A stretch of DNA of 64,000 nt from the NCBI RefSeq assembly GCF_030811855.1, contig NZ_JAUSRN010000006.1, forward strand, positions 62,001 through 126,000, written 5' to 3'. Shown one piece after another: positions 1 through 9,047 of the stretch. This DNA is from Variovorax paradoxus (GTDB lineage: Bacteria > Pseudomonadota > Gammaproteobacteria > Burkholderiales > Burkholderiaceae_C). How positions within the stretch are numbered: the stretch's first letter is position 1; each line of letters opens with the position of its first letter. The translations under genes and the position numbers were made by a program. Below the pieces are notes generated by a model that worked only from the letters and a program-made list of their open reading frames with translations, searched no databases and was not told the DNA's origin.

Positions 1-1127
1 ACGCGATGCGCTCGCTGCTGTACCTCGAAAGCGAGGCGAAGCGGCGGCTGGCGCCAGCCGCCGATGAGCCTGCGTACGCGCAGCGCGTCGAGCTGTTCAG
101 CCCGCCCGCCGTGCCGGCGCTTTCGGGCCTCTCGTTCATCGAGTTCGCGGCGGACGAGACATCGGCCCTCGTGCTCGGCACGCTGTTCGGGCAGCTGGGC
201 TTCCGCCGTGTCGGCCGGCACCGCTCCAAGGCTGTGGTGCTGTACCGCCAGGGCGAGATCAACCTGATCGTCAATGCGCAGCCGGATTCGTTCGCGCGCA
301 GCCGCTTCGAAGCGCATGGCACCTCCGTCTGCGCGCTGGGCGTGCGCTGCGCCGATCCGCAGGCGGCCGTCGACCGCGCAACGGCCATGCGTTCGCAGCG
401 CCACGACAGCCCGGTCGGACCTGACGAATTGCGCGTGCCTGCCATCGTGGCGCCGGGCGGCAACCTCATCCATTTCGTTGCCGAGTCGCTGGGCACCAAT
501 GGCCTGTACGAAGCCGATTTCATCCTCGAGGAAGATGCATCGGCCGCCTCCGCAGATGCGGGCCTGATGCAGATCGACCACGTGGCGCTGGGCCTGGCGG
601 TGGACCAGCTCGACACCTGGGTGCTGTTCACGCGCGCCGTGCTGGGGCTGGAGCCGGGCGAGAGCTTGGAGCTGGCCGACCCCTTCGGGCTCATCCGCAG
701 CCGGGGCGTGGCCAATGCCGATCGCAGCGTGCGGCTGGTGCTGAACGTGTCGCTGAGCCAGCGCACCCGCACCGCGCGCACGCTGAGCGTGACCGGCGGC
801 GGCGCGGTGCACCACATCGCAATGCGATGCGATGACATCTTCGAGAGCGTGGCGCGGCTGCGCGCCGCCGGCACGCGCTTCGTGCCCATTTCGGACAACT
901 ACTACGACGACCTGGCCACGCGCATCGACCTGGATCCGGCGCTGCTCGCACGGCTGCGCGAGGCGGGTGTGCTGTTCGACCGTTCGTCGGCAGGTGACTA
1001 CCTGCACATCTACACCGAGAACATCGAAGGCGGACTCTTCTTCGAACTGGCACAGCGCACCGCGGGCTACGACGCCTACGGCGCGCTCAACGCACCCGCG
1101 CGCATGGCATCGCAGGCGCAGGCATAG
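1..1127 (+). CDS. quiC: 3-dehydroshikimate dehydratase, QuiC-like, C-terminal part (5' partial)
   Basis: The gene is cut by the left window edge; the open frame is already running at base 3, so the ATG at 6 is probably internal. The visible 373 residues are the vicinal-oxygen-chelate half of the two-domain family that joins a sugar-phosphate-isomerase-like barrel to a 4-hydroxyphenylpyruvate-dioxygenase-like domain. The metal ligands of the HPPD fold can be picked out: His in IDHVALG, His in VHHIAMR and Glu in FFELAQR. In this family the missing N-terminal barrel converts 3-dehydroshikimate to protocatechuate. The MFS carrier gene 28 bp downstream fits uptake of quinate or shikimate. A stand-alone HPPD-like enzyme is the alternative, but HPPD proper lacks this long preceding segment. 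Confidence 0.75.
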   Translation, partial: AMRSLLYLESEAKRRLAPAADEPAYAQRVELFSPPAVPALSGLSFIEFAADETSALVLGTLFGQLGFRRVGRHRSKAVVLYRQGEINLIVNAQPDSFARSRFEAHGTSVCALGVRCADPQAAVDRATAMRSQRHDSPVGPDELRVPAIVAPGGNLIHFVAESLGTNGLYEADFILEEDASAASADAGLMQIDHVALGLAVDQLDTWVLFTRAVLGLEPGESLELADPFGLIRSRGVANADRSVRLVLNVSLSQRTRTARTLSVTGGGAVHHIAMRCDDIFESVARLRAAGTRFVPISDNYYDDLATRIDLDPALLARLREAGVLFDRSSAGDYLHIYTENIEGGLFFELAQRTAGYDAYGALNAPARMASQAQA

Positions 1128-1155
1128 ATTTTTTCGTCAACCCTGGAGACAAACC

Positions 1156-2565
1156 ATGGCAAATCCCACGGCCCACGAGCCGAAAGGCAAGCACCAGTCC
1201 AAGAAGGCCACCGCAAGCGGCTGGATCGGCTCGGCGCTTGAGTACTACGACTTCTTCATCTACGCCACCGCCGCGGCGCTGATCTTTCCGCAAATCTTCT
1301 TTCCGAAGGGCGATCCGCAGATTGCGATCATCGCGTCGCTCGCGACGTACGGCGTGGGCTACGTCGCACGGCCGATCGGCGCGCTGCTGCTGGGCCACTG
1401 GGGTGACACGCACGGCCGCAAGACGGTGCTGATCGTCTGCATGTTCCTGATGGGTTTTTCCACCATCGCCGTCGGCCTGCTGCCGACGTACGACCAGGTC
1501 GGCCTGTGGGCGCCCGCGCTGCTGGTGGTGCTGCGGCTCATCCAGGGCTTTGCTGTGGCCGGCGAAATTTCGGGCGCGAGTTCGATGATCCTGGAGCATG
1601 CGCCGTTCGGGCGCCGCGGCTTCTTCGCGAGCTTCACGCTGCAGGGCGTGCAGGCGGGCCAGATCATGGCGGCCGCCGTGTTCCTGCCGCTCGCGCACTA
1701 CATGGACAAGGACGCCTTCAACTCCTGGGGCTGGCGCATTCCGTTTTTGCTGAGCTTCATCGTCATCGTGGCGGGCTACATCATCCGCAAGGAAGTGGAC
1801 GAGACTCCAGCCTTCACGGAGGTCGACCAGAGCGGCAAGGTGCCGAAGGCGCCGGTGATCCAGGCCGTGACCGAGAGCTGGCGGGACATGGTGCGCGTGC
1901 TGCTGTGTTCCCTGATGAACGTGATTCCGGTGGTCGCGACCATCTTTGGCGCCGCCTACGCAGTGCAGCCAGGCTACGGCATCAACTTCGAGAAAGACAT
2001 CTACCTCTGGATTCCGGTGATGGGCAACATCCTGGCCGTGATCGTGATCCCGTTCGTCGGCAACCTGTCGGACAAGGTCGGCCGCCGCCTGCCGATCGTC
2101 GTCGGCGCCATCGGGTCGGGCCTGCTGTCGTTCGGGTATCTGCACGCCATCAGCATCCACAACGTGCCGTTGGCCATCGTGATGTCGCTCCTGATGTGGG
2201 GCGTGGTCTACCAGGGCTACAACGCAGTGTTCCCGAGCTTCTATCCGGAGATGTTCCCCACGCGCACCCGCGTCTCGGGCATGGCGATCTCGCAGAACAT
2301 CGGCACCGCAATCACTGCGCTGCTGCCGGCGCTGTTCGTGGCGGTCGCGCCCCCCGGCGCTGCCAACATCCCGCTGACCGTCGGTGCCATTACGCTGGCG
2401 ATCTGTGCCATTGCCGCGATCTCGGCCTTGACCGCACGTGAAACCTATCGCGTGCACATGAACGACCTGGGCAAGCCCGATGCGGTTCCGGTCGACAAGC
2501 CCGAATACGACCGCATGCGCGAGCAGACGCTGGTGGACGCCCGCATGTCCAAGGCAGTCGCCTGA
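1156..2565 (+). CDS. MFS transporter, metabolite:H+ symporter family (ShiA-like)
   Basis: This is a 469-residue inner-membrane carrier of the major facilitator superfamily. The opening segment GWIGSALEYYDFFIY is typical of the metabolite:H+ symporter subfamily (ShiA, ProP, KgtP), and the loop 2-3 signature GHWGDTHGRK is present near residue 80. About twelve hydrophobic segments can be traced. Start: the ATG at 1156 follows the ribosome-binding stretch GGAGACAA at 1145-1152. It lies 28 bp behind the QuiC-like gene, so the two are probably co-transcribed, and the natural cargo would be shikimate, quinate or dehydroshikimate. The cargo is inferred from the neighbour, not from residues. Confidence 0.8.
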   Translation: MANPTAHEPKGKHQSKKATASGWIGSALEYYDFFIYATAAALIFPQIFFPKGDPQIAIIASLATYGVGYVARPIGALLLGHWGDTHGRKTVLIVCMFLMGFSTIAVGLLPTYDQVGLWAPALLVVLRLIQGFAVAGEISGASSMILEHAPFGRRGFFASFTLQGVQAGQIMAAAVFLPLAHYMDKDAFNSWGWRIPFLLSFIVIVAGYIIRKEVDETPAFTEVDQSGKVPKAPVIQAVTESWRDMVRVLLCSLMNVIPVVATIFGAAYAVQPGYGINFEKDIYLWIPVMGNILAVIVIPFVGNLSDKVGRRLPIVVGAIGSGLLSFGYLHAISIHNVPLAIVMSLLMWGVVYQGYNAVFPSFYPEMFPTRTRVSGMAISQNIGTAITALLPALFVAVAPPGAANIPLTVGAITLAICAIAAISALTARETYRVHMNDLGKPDAVPVDKPEYDRMREQTLVDARMSKAVA

Positions 2566-2590
2566 AGACCTTGCGCGCACCAAGGGCGTC

Positions 2591-2611
2591 GGCGCCATGA
2601 AGAATGGCGCC
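2591..2611 (+). other. 8-bp hairpin directly before a start codon
   Basis: GGCGCCAT at 2591-2598 and ATGGCGCC at 2604-2611 are perfect inverted repeats around the loop GAAGA. The structure fills the place where a ribosome-binding site for the ATG at 2613 should be, and has no T-run after it. It could hold back translation of the DsbA-like gene or be a weak end signal for the MFS gene. Confidence 0.4.
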
Positions 2612-2612
2612 C

Positions 2613-3287
2613 ATGACTTCCCATCTCAAGATCGATTTCGTTTCCGACGTCTCTTGCCCCTGGTGCGCCGTCGGCCTTGCGTCGCTTGAAGCGGCGCTCC
2701 AGCGGGTGGCGCCCGGCGTCACCGCGGAGCTGCATTTCCAGCCTTTCGAACTGAACCCGCAGATGCCGCCCGAAGGGCAGGACACCTTCGAGCACCTGAA
2801 CCAGAAGTACGGCTCCACGCGTGAACAGCAGGCGCAATCGCGCGAGATGATCCGCCAGCGCGGGGCCGAGGTCGGCTTCGAGTTCAGCCCCGAAGGGCGT
2901 CCGCGTGTCTACAACACCTTTGACGCGCACCGCTTGCTGCACTGGGCCGAACTCGAAAGCCCGGCCAAGCAGGCAGCGCTCAAGAAATTGCTGCTGAAGG
3001 CCTACTTCACCGACAGGCAGAACCCCTCGGACCCCGAGGTGCTGGTCCGCGCGGCCACCGAGGCCGGGCTGGACGCGGCACGGGCCCGCGAGATCCTGGC
3101 CGGCGACGAGTTTGCCCGCGAAACCCGCGAGCGCGAACGCATGTACACGGACGCGGGCATTCACTCGGTGCCTGCAATCATCATCAACGACCATCACTTG
3201 ATCTCCGGCGGCCAGCCGGTCGAGGTGTTCGAGCGGGCGCTGCGGCAGATTGCCGGTGCAGAGCCCAGCAGGGTGGTTGCGGCCTGA
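2613..3287 (+). CDS. DsbA family oxidoreductase, FrnE-like
   Basis: This 224-residue protein has a thioredoxin-fold DsbA domain over nearly its whole length. The redox motif is CPWC in DVSCPWCAVGL near residue 15, and the cis-proline loop is seen in HSVPAIIINDHHLISGGQ near residue 190, both characteristic of the FrnE/2-hydroxychromene-2-carboxylate isomerase group. There is no signal peptide, so it should act in the cytoplasm as a thiol-disulfide enzyme. The ATG at 2604 is an alternative start three codons upstream, but it lies inside a hairpin stem. The substrate is unknown; family members have been linked to oxidative stress and polyketide tailoring. Confidence 0.8.
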   Translation: MTSHLKIDFVSDVSCPWCAVGLASLEAALQRVAPGVTAELHFQPFELNPQMPPEGQDTFEHLNQKYGSTREQQAQSREMIRQRGAEVGFEFSPEGRPRVYNTFDAHRLLHWAELESPAKQAALKKLLLKAYFTDRQNPSDPEVLVRAATEAGLDAARAREILAGDEFARETRERERMYTDAGIHSVPAIIINDHHLISGGQPVEVFERALRQIAGAEPSRVVAA

Positions 3288-3367
3288 AACCAGGCTGAGC
3301 GCCAGCTTTACCTGACCGCAGCCGCGTGCCGGTCAACCGCGTCACCACGGCGCGGGTTGATCGGTTC

Positions 3368-4957
3368 ATGATGCGATCCATGCAGCTTTCCGGACGTCTT
3401 TGGGTGTTGTCGGTTGCCATGGCAGGGATGCTGCTGGCAGGCTGCACCATCGGCACGCTGCGGTCCGGGCCGGAGCCGCTCACGGCGCTGAACCGCGTCG
3501 CCGAAGACCCCGCAACCCAGTTGCGCTGGCTCGACCGCGTGACCTGGGGTGCCAGCGCCAGCAGCCAGGCCGAGCTGGCGCGCACCGGCCTCGCGGCATG
3601 GATGGGCCGCCAGCTCAGCCCGCGGATGCAGCCGCTGCCACCGGCCGCGCAAGCCCAAGTTGATGCCATGACCATTTCGCGCACGCCCTTGCCCGAGCTG
3701 GCGCGTGCGCTCGAGGCACAGCGCAAGGCGGCCGAAGCGCTCACCGACGACGAGCAGAAGAAGGCCGCGCGCCAGGCCTACCAGCAGGAGCTGAACCGCC
3801 TCGCCCGCGAGGCGCAGCAACGCTTCGTGCTGCGCGCGCTCTATTCGCCCGACCAGCTGCAAGAGCAGATGACGTGGTTCTGGATGAACCACTTCAACGT
3901 CAACATCCGCAAGGATGCGATCCGCGCCCTGGTGGGTGATTACGAAGAAAGTGCCATTCGCCCGCATGCGCTCGGCCGCTTCCGCGACTTGCTCGGTGCC
4001 ACGCTGCGCCACCCCGCGATGCTGCGCTACCTGGACAACGCCCAGAACTCGGCCAACCGCATCAACGAGAACTACGCGCGCGAACTGATGGAACTGCACA
4101 CCATGGGCGTGGGCAGCGGCTACTCGCAGGCGGACGTGCAGGAGCTGGCGCGTGTGCTCACCGGCGTGGGCATGAGCCTGCAGCCGGCCGACGCGCCGCC
4201 GCCGAAGATGCGCCCCGAGGTGCAGGCCGACCATGTGCGCCAGGGGCTGTTCGAGTTCAATCCGAACCGCCACGACTACGGCGCCAAAACCTTGCTCGGC
4301 CAGCCGATCAAGGCGCGCGGCCTGCCCGAGGCCGACGAGGCGCTCGATCGGCTGGCGAGTTCGCCGGCCACCGCACGCTTCATCTCGCGCAAGCTCGCGA
4401 TGTACTTCGTGGCCGACGACCCGCCTTTTTCGCTGGTCGACCGGATGGTCGCAACCTTCAGCCGCAGCGACGGCAACATCGCGGCCGTGCTGCGAACCAT
4501 GTTCGAGTCTGCCGAATTCGCCGCCTCGCTCGGCCGAAAGTTTCGCGACCCTGTGCACTACGTGATGGCCGGCGTGCGGCTGGCGTATGACGACCGCGTG
4601 GTGCAGAACGTCGATCCGCTGCTCGGCTGGATCAACCGCATGGGCGAGCCGCTCTACGGCCACGAGACGCCAGACGGCTATTCGCTCGGCGAAGCCGCAT
4701 GGGCCAGTGCGGGACAAATGAACACCCGCTTCGAGATCGCCCGCGCCATCGGCAGCAATGGCGCTGTGCTGTTCCGCGCCGCTGACAACAAGGCGCCGCT
4801 GGAGCGTCCGGCCTATCCGCCGCTCGCTGAATCACCGGCGGTGCGCATCATGCAGGCTGGCCTGGCGGCGGAGACTCGCACCGCGCTGGCGCAGGCGAAG
4901 ACGCCGCAGGAATGGAACACCTATCTGCTGGCGTCGCCGGAGCTCATGCGGCGCTGA
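3368..4957 (+). CDS. DUF1800 family lipoprotein
   Basis: This 529-residue protein begins with a hydrophobic segment ending in the lipobox LLAGC (signal peptidase II type), so it is probably lipid-anchored in the envelope. The rest matches the DUF1800 family: the early WGASASSQAEL block, WMNHFNVN, YARELMELHTMGV, and the late FISRKLAMYFV and SPELMRR ends. The ATG at 3368 is chosen because it puts the signal peptide at the N-terminus; an upstream in-frame ATG at 3326 would add 14 residues before it. It is followed by a DUF1501 gene, the usual partner of DUF1800 in many bacteria. The function of the pair is not established. Confidence 0.85.
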   Translation: MMRSMQLSGRLWVLSVAMAGMLLAGCTIGTLRSGPEPLTALNRVAEDPATQLRWLDRVTWGASASSQAELARTGLAAWMGRQLSPRMQPLPPAAQAQVDAMTISRTPLPELARALEAQRKAAEALTDDEQKKAARQAYQQELNRLAREAQQRFVLRALYSPDQLQEQMTWFWMNHFNVNIRKDAIRALVGDYEESAIRPHALGRFRDLLGATLRHPAMLRYLDNAQNSANRINENYARELMELHTMGVGSGYSQADVQELARVLTGVGMSLQPADAPPPKMRPEVQADHVRQGLFEFNPNRHDYGAKTLLGQPIKARGLPEADEALDRLASSPATARFISRKLAMYFVADDPPFSLVDRMVATFSRSDGNIAAVLRTMFESAEFAASLGRKFRDPVHYVMAGVRLAYDDRVVQNVDPLLGWINRMGEPLYGHETPDGYSLGEAAWASAGQMNTRFEIARAIGSNGAVLFRAADNKAPLERPAYPPLAESPAVRIMQAGLAAETRTALAQAKTPQEWNTYLLASPELMRR

Positions 4958-4965
4958 AGGATTTT

Positions 4966-5078
4966 CTCCCTCCCCTTCGGGGGAGGGCAGACATGGGGGC
5001 AAGCGGCGTTCGATGAAGCGCCAGGCGAAACCAGCGCCGCTTGCCCCCATCCCCACCTTCCCCCCGGAGGGGAAGGAG
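4966..5078. repeat. REP/MITE-like inverted repeat element
   Basis: The 144-bp gap between the DUF1800 and DUF1501 genes is filled by a nested inverted repeat. The inner arms, 16 bp each, are perfect (4993-5008 and 5035-5050). The outer ends form two further hairpins: an 8-bp stem with a TTCG tetraloop at 4968-4987 and an 8-bp stem at 5056-5076. Left and right halves are imperfect reverse complements over about 43 bases, with a 26-base spacer at 5009-5034. This looks like a small dispersed repeat rather than a simple terminator. Confidence 0.65.
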
Positions 5079-5101
5079 CAAGGCACGAGAAGGACACAGT
5101 C

Positions 5102-6313
5102 ATGCAACGTCGAGAACTCCTGAAGATCATGGCCGCTGCACCGCTCGCAGGCTCGGCCGGTCAGCTGATGGCGGCGCCCGCGGCCGAAGGCGCCAAGCTG
5201 CTGGTGGTGTTCTTGCGCGGTGCCTACGACTGCGCCAGCCTGCTGGTGCCAACGTCGAGCGACTTCTACTACACCTCGCGGCCCAACATCGCGATCGCGC
5301 GGCCCGGCGAGGCCAACGGCGCGCTGCCGCTCGATGGCCAATGGGGTCTGCACCCGGCGCTCGCGCGGAGCGTGCTGCCGCTGTATCAGCAAAAGCAGGC
5401 CGCCTTCATCGCCTTTGCCGGCACCGACGACCTCACGCGAAGCCATTTCGAAACGCAGGATTCCATCGAGCTCGGCCAGGAGCTCGGCAAGCGGCGCGAC
5501 TACAGCTCGGGCTTTCTCAACCGGCTTGCAGCCGTGCTCGGAGCCGGGCCGCTGGCCAGCGTGTCGCCCATGTCTTTCACCAACCAACTGCCGATCGTGA
5601 TGCGTGGCCAGGCCAAGGCGGCCAATATGGCCCTGTCGGGCAACGCACGCCCGTCGATCGACACGCGGCAGAGCGAGGTGATTGCCGCGATGTACCGAAA
5701 CACCACGCTCGCGCAGCCCGTGGCCGAAGGTTTTCAGGTGCAAGGCGAGGTGCTGCGCGCCATGCAGGCCGAGATGGACGCCGCCAGCCGCAGCGCCATG
5801 ACGCCCAAGGGCTTCGAACTCGTTGCGCGCCGCATGGCGCGGCTCATGCGGGATCGCTTCGACATCGGCTTTGTCGACGTGGGCGGCTGGGACACGCATG
5901 TGGGGCAGGGCGCGGCCGCAGGCTACCTCGCCAACCGCTTCGAGGAACTGGGCCGCGGCGTGGCCGGCTTCGCTGAAGAGATGGGCGAGGGGGCCTGGCG
6001 CAACACCGTGGTGGTGGTCATCAGCGAGTTCGGCCGCACCTTCCGCGAGAACGGCAACCGTGGCACCGATCACGGGCATGGCAGCGTCTATTGGGTGCTC
6101 GGCGGCGGACTCTCGGCAGAGGCCGGCGGGCGCATCGTGGGCGAGCGGCAGGAAGTGACGCAGGCCACGCTGTTCCAGAACCGCGACTATCCGGTGCTCA
6201 ACGAATACCGCGCGGTGTTTGGCGGGCTGTTCAAGCGGATGTACGGCCTCTCGCCGGCACAGCTCGCGCGGGTGTTCGACGGTGTGGCGCCGAAAGATCT
6301 GCAGCTGGTTTAG
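5102..6313 (+). CDS. DUF1501 family protein with Tat-like signal
   Basis: The 403-residue product starts with MQRRELLKIMAAAPLAG, a twin-arginine motif followed by a short hydrophobic stretch and an AxA-type end (LMAAPAAEG), so folded export through Tat is likely. The body carries the DUF1501 features VVFLRGAYDC, GGWDTHVGQG and SEFGRTFRENGNRGTDHGHG, in an alkaline-phosphatase-like fold. It follows a DUF1800 gene in the same direction with a repeat element between. The two families commonly occur together; the reaction is unknown. Confidence 0.85.
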   Translation: MQRRELLKIMAAAPLAGSAGQLMAAPAAEGAKLLVVFLRGAYDCASLLVPTSSDFYYTSRPNIAIARPGEANGALPLDGQWGLHPALARSVLPLYQQKQAAFIAFAGTDDLTRSHFETQDSIELGQELGKRRDYSSGFLNRLAAVLGAGPLASVSPMSFTNQLPIVMRGQAKAANMALSGNARPSIDTRQSEVIAAMYRNTTLAQPVAEGFQVQGEVLRAMQAEMDAASRSAMTPKGFELVARRMARLMRDRFDIGFVDVGGWDTHVGQGAAAGYLANRFEELGRGVAGFAEEMGEGAWRNTVVVVISEFGRTFRENGNRGTDHGHGSVYWVLGGGLSAEAGGRIVGERQEVTQATLFQNRDYPVLNEYRAVFGGLFKRMYGLSPAQLARVFDGVAPKDLQLV

Positions 6314-6364
6314 CTGCTCGGAGCATCCGGCACGCCGGCCCTCGGGACCGTCGAGAATCGGCGC

Positions 6365-7135
6365 ATGCCTCACGCCGTCTCCCTTCTTCGCGCCGCGCGC
6401 CTGGCGCGAAGCGCCAAACCCTTTCTTGCCCGCGGTGGCTTCAAGCGCGAGCGCTGCGCGGGCTGCCGCCTGGTGCCCAGCCACTGCATGTGCACTGTGC
6501 GCCCTTCGGTGACAACGCGCGCGGGGGTGTGTCTGCTGATGGCCGACATCGAGCCGCTCAAGCCCACCAACACCGGGTGGCTGGTCGCCGACGTGGTGGC
6601 CGATACCTTCGCCTTCGGCTGGGCCCGCACCGAAACCGATCCCGCACTGCTGGCGCTGTTGAACGATCCGCAGTGGCAGCCATACGTGGTGTTCCCGGGG
6701 CAATATGCGGCGCCCGAGCGCGTAGTCCTGACCGTTCCCGCGCCCGAACCGAACGGCAGTGGCACCGCGAAACGCCCACTCTTCATCCTGTTCGACGCGA
6801 CATGGGCCGAGGCACGCAAGATGTTTCGCAGAAGCCCCTACCTCGACCGGCTGCCGGTGTTGAGCCTGCAGCCGGAGCGGATCACGCAATACGAGCTGCG
6901 CAACTCCGGCCGCGACGACCACTTCTGCACCAGCGAGGTGGCCGCGATGTGCATGAGCCTGGCAGGCGAGCATGTTGCTGAACAGACGTTGTATGCCTAT
7001 CTGGTGGTGTTCACGCACCACTATCTGCGCGCGAAGAACCAGCAGCCCGTGGCGTGGGGTGATGCTGCGCATCAGCGGCTGCGCGAAGTGTCCGCACCGC
7101 GGTGCGCCTCGGCCATGACCCCGCCGCCGATATGA
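6365..7135 (+). CDS. DTW domain protein, tRNA-uridine aminocarboxypropyltransferase
   Basis: This 256-residue protein belongs to the DTW family, whose members (TapT/YfiP in E. coli) use S-adenosylmethionine to add a 3-amino-3-carboxypropyl group to uridine in the tRNA variable loop (acp3U). The signature core is visible as LFDATWAEARKMF, with the D-x-T-W motif near residue 150, followed by LSLQPERITQYELR. An N-terminal cysteine cluster, CAGCRLVPSHCMC, is also typical. The family assignment is firm; which tRNA position it modifies cannot be read from the sequence. Confidence 0.85.
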   Translation: MPHAVSLLRAARLARSAKPFLARGGFKRERCAGCRLVPSHCMCTVRPSVTTRAGVCLLMADIEPLKPTNTGWLVADVVADTFAFGWARTETDPALLALLNDPQWQPYVVFPGQYAAPERVVLTVPAPEPNGSGTAKRPLFILFDATWAEARKMFRRSPYLDRLPVLSLQPERITQYELRNSGRDDHFCTSEVAAMCMSLAGEHVAEQTLYAYLVVFTHHYLRAKNQQPVAWGDAAHQRLREVSAPRCASAMTPPPI

Positions 7136-7188
7136 CCCCCGGCTTGGCGAGACAATGGTCGGCATCGACACATCAAGAGACCTTTCGC

Positions 7189-8241
7189 ATGACGACGCTT
7201 AGGCAAATTCTCGGCACCGAACTCCCCCTCATCCAGGCCCCGATGGCCGGCATTCAGGGCAGCGCGATGGCCATCGCGGTCAGCAATGCAGGCGGGCTCG
7301 GCTCGCTGCCATGCGCCATGCTGAGCCCCGATGCCATGCGCAGCGAATTGGCGGCCATTCGCGCCGGAACCCACAAGCCCTACAACGTCAATTTCTTCTG
7401 CCACACGTCGCCGGAGCCGAGTGCGGAACGAGAGGCGAAGTGGCGTGCTGCCCTGGCACCGTACTACGCCGAATTCGGCATCGATGCGGCCGGCATTCCC
7501 ACCGGCCCGGGCCGCAATCCCTTCAGCGCCGAGGTAGCCAACCTGCTGGCCGAGTTCAAGCCGCCAGTGGTGAGCTTTCATTTCGGGCTGCCATCCGAGG
7601 CGCTGCTCGCGCAGGTGCGCAGCTGGGGTTCGAAGGTTCTCGCGTCGGCCACCACGGTGGAAGAAGCCGTATGGCTTGAAGCGCACGGTGCCGATGCGGT
7701 CATTGCACAGGGCCTGGAAGCGGGCGGTCACCGAGGCCATTTTCTTTCGCACGACCTGACGAAGCAGCTCGGCACTTTTGCGCTGTTGCCGCAAGTGGTG
7801 CGCGCCGTGAAGCTGCCGGTGATCGCAGCGGGCGGCATCGCGGATGCGAATGGCGTTGCCGCGGCGATGGCGTTGGGGGCTGCGGGCGTGCAGATTGGCA
7901 CCGCTTACATGCTGACGCCGGAAGCCACGACGTCCGCGATCCACCGCGCGGCGCTCAAGAGCGATGCCGCGCGCCACACCGCGCTCACCAATCTGTTCAC
8001 GGGCCGGCCGGCGCGCGGCATCGTGAACCGTGTGATGCGCGAGCTGGGTCCGATCGGTTCTGCGGCGCCTGAATTTCCACTCGCCACTTCGGCCATCGCC
8101 CCGCTGCGCGCCAAGGCCGAGGCAGTGGGCAGTGGCGATTTTTCTCCGTTGTGGTCGGGCCAGAACGCGACGGGATGCCGCGAAGTGTCTTCGGCCGAGG
8201 TGACCCAGGCGCTCGCGCAGGGCTTTCAAGCATCCCTGTGA
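7189..8241 (+). CDS. nitronate monooxygenase
   Basis: The 350-residue product is a flavin (FMN) TIM-barrel enzyme of the nitronate monooxygenase (2-nitropropane dioxygenase) family. Recognisable blocks are LIQAPMAGIQG at the N-terminus, SNAGGLGSLP, AVIAQGLEAGGHRG around residue 180 with the family's conserved histidine, and the phosphate-binding AAGGIADANGVAAAMALGAAG. The reaction is oxidative denitrification of alkyl nitronates such as propionate 3-nitronate. The ATG at 7189 gives the standard N-terminus; a frame-internal ATG at 7102 would add an unlikely leader. The next gene begins 7 bp downstream. Confidence 0.85.
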   Translation: MTTLRQILGTELPLIQAPMAGIQGSAMAIAVSNAGGLGSLPCAMLSPDAMRSELAAIRAGTHKPYNVNFFCHTSPEPSAEREAKWRAALAPYYAEFGIDAAGIPTGPGRNPFSAEVANLLAEFKPPVVSFHFGLPSEALLAQVRSWGSKVLASATTVEEAVWLEAHGADAVIAQGLEAGGHRGHFLSHDLTKQLGTFALLPQVVRAVKLPVIAAGGIADANGVAAAMALGAAGVQIGTAYMLTPEATTSAIHRAALKSDAARHTALTNLFTGRPARGIVNRVMRELGPIGSAAPEFPLATSAIAPLRAKAEAVGSGDFSPLWSGQNATGCREVSSAEVTQALAQGFQASL

Positions 8242-8248
8242 ATCACCC

Positions 8249-8920
8249 ATGACCCAACTCCACCTGCCATTCAAATTCCAGGCGCACGGCGCCCAGGCCG
8301 ATGTCCGAGAGCCGTGGCTGCTGGTGCTCATGCATGGCGTGGGCAGCAACGAACAGGACCTGTTCGGCCTCGCTCGGCTCATGCCGCCGCAGTTTCACGT
8401 ATTGAGCCTGCGTGCGCCGTATGTGCTTTCGCCCGATGCCTATGCGTGGTTCGAATTCCAGGTGCTGGCCGATGGCGAGCGGCGCATCAATGAAGAGCAG
8501 GAGCGCGAAAGCCGCTTCCTGGTCGGCGAGATGATCGTCTTGGCGGCGCAGCAGCTGGGTGTGCCGCCGGAGCGCGTGGTGGTCGGCGGCTTCAGCCAGG
8601 GCGGCATCATGGCACTGTCGCTGTTGCTCACCCAGCCCGCCAAGGTGCGCGCCGCAATGGTGTGGCACAGCCGGCTGCTGCCGCAGGTGGTGCCGCACAT
8701 CGCACCGGCCGAAGCCTTCGAAGGCAAGGCGCTATGGGTGAGCCATGGCAGCGCGGACAACGTGATTCCGCCGAGCGCTGCGCAAGCCACCCGCGAGCTG
8801 GCGCGCGGCCTGCCGCTGGCGCTCTCCGGCGGAGATTTTCCGGGCGGGCACGAGATCCGGCCGGTGGAGCTGCAGGGCGCGATGGCCTGGCTGCATTCGC
8901 TTACAGCGGGCGCGCCGTAG
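8249..8920 (+). CDS. alpha/beta hydrolase, phospholipase/carboxylesterase type
   Basis: This is a 223-residue cytoplasmic serine hydrolase. The nucleophile elbow is GFSQGG near residue 114, the acid is Asp in GSADNVIP and the base is His in GGHEI, giving the full triad of the carboxylesterase/phospholipase family (PF02230-like). The oxyanion region MHGVGSNEQDLFGLA is normal. It lies 7 bp after the nitronate monooxygenase gene, so the two are likely one transcript, though no shared pathway is evident. The natural ester substrate is unknown. Confidence 0.8.
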   Translation: MTQLHLPFKFQAHGAQADVREPWLLVLMHGVGSNEQDLFGLARLMPPQFHVLSLRAPYVLSPDAYAWFEFQVLADGERRINEEQERESRFLVGEMIVLAAQQLGVPPERVVVGGFSQGGIMALSLLLTQPAKVRAAMVWHSRLLPQVVPHIAPAEAFEGKALWVSHGSADNVIPPSAAQATRELARGLPLALSGGDFPGGHEIRPVELQGAMAWLHSLTAGAP

Positions 8921-9047
8921 GGGCTGAACTTTTCTCGTAGTTGGCGCGTCACAGGGCGTTACGAGGACGTGGCCGTGGTGCGGGCACTGTTGATGCACCA
9001 TAGCTGCTCGCCTCCCATTGCAATCCTCCCAAAAGGAAACTGCCTCC

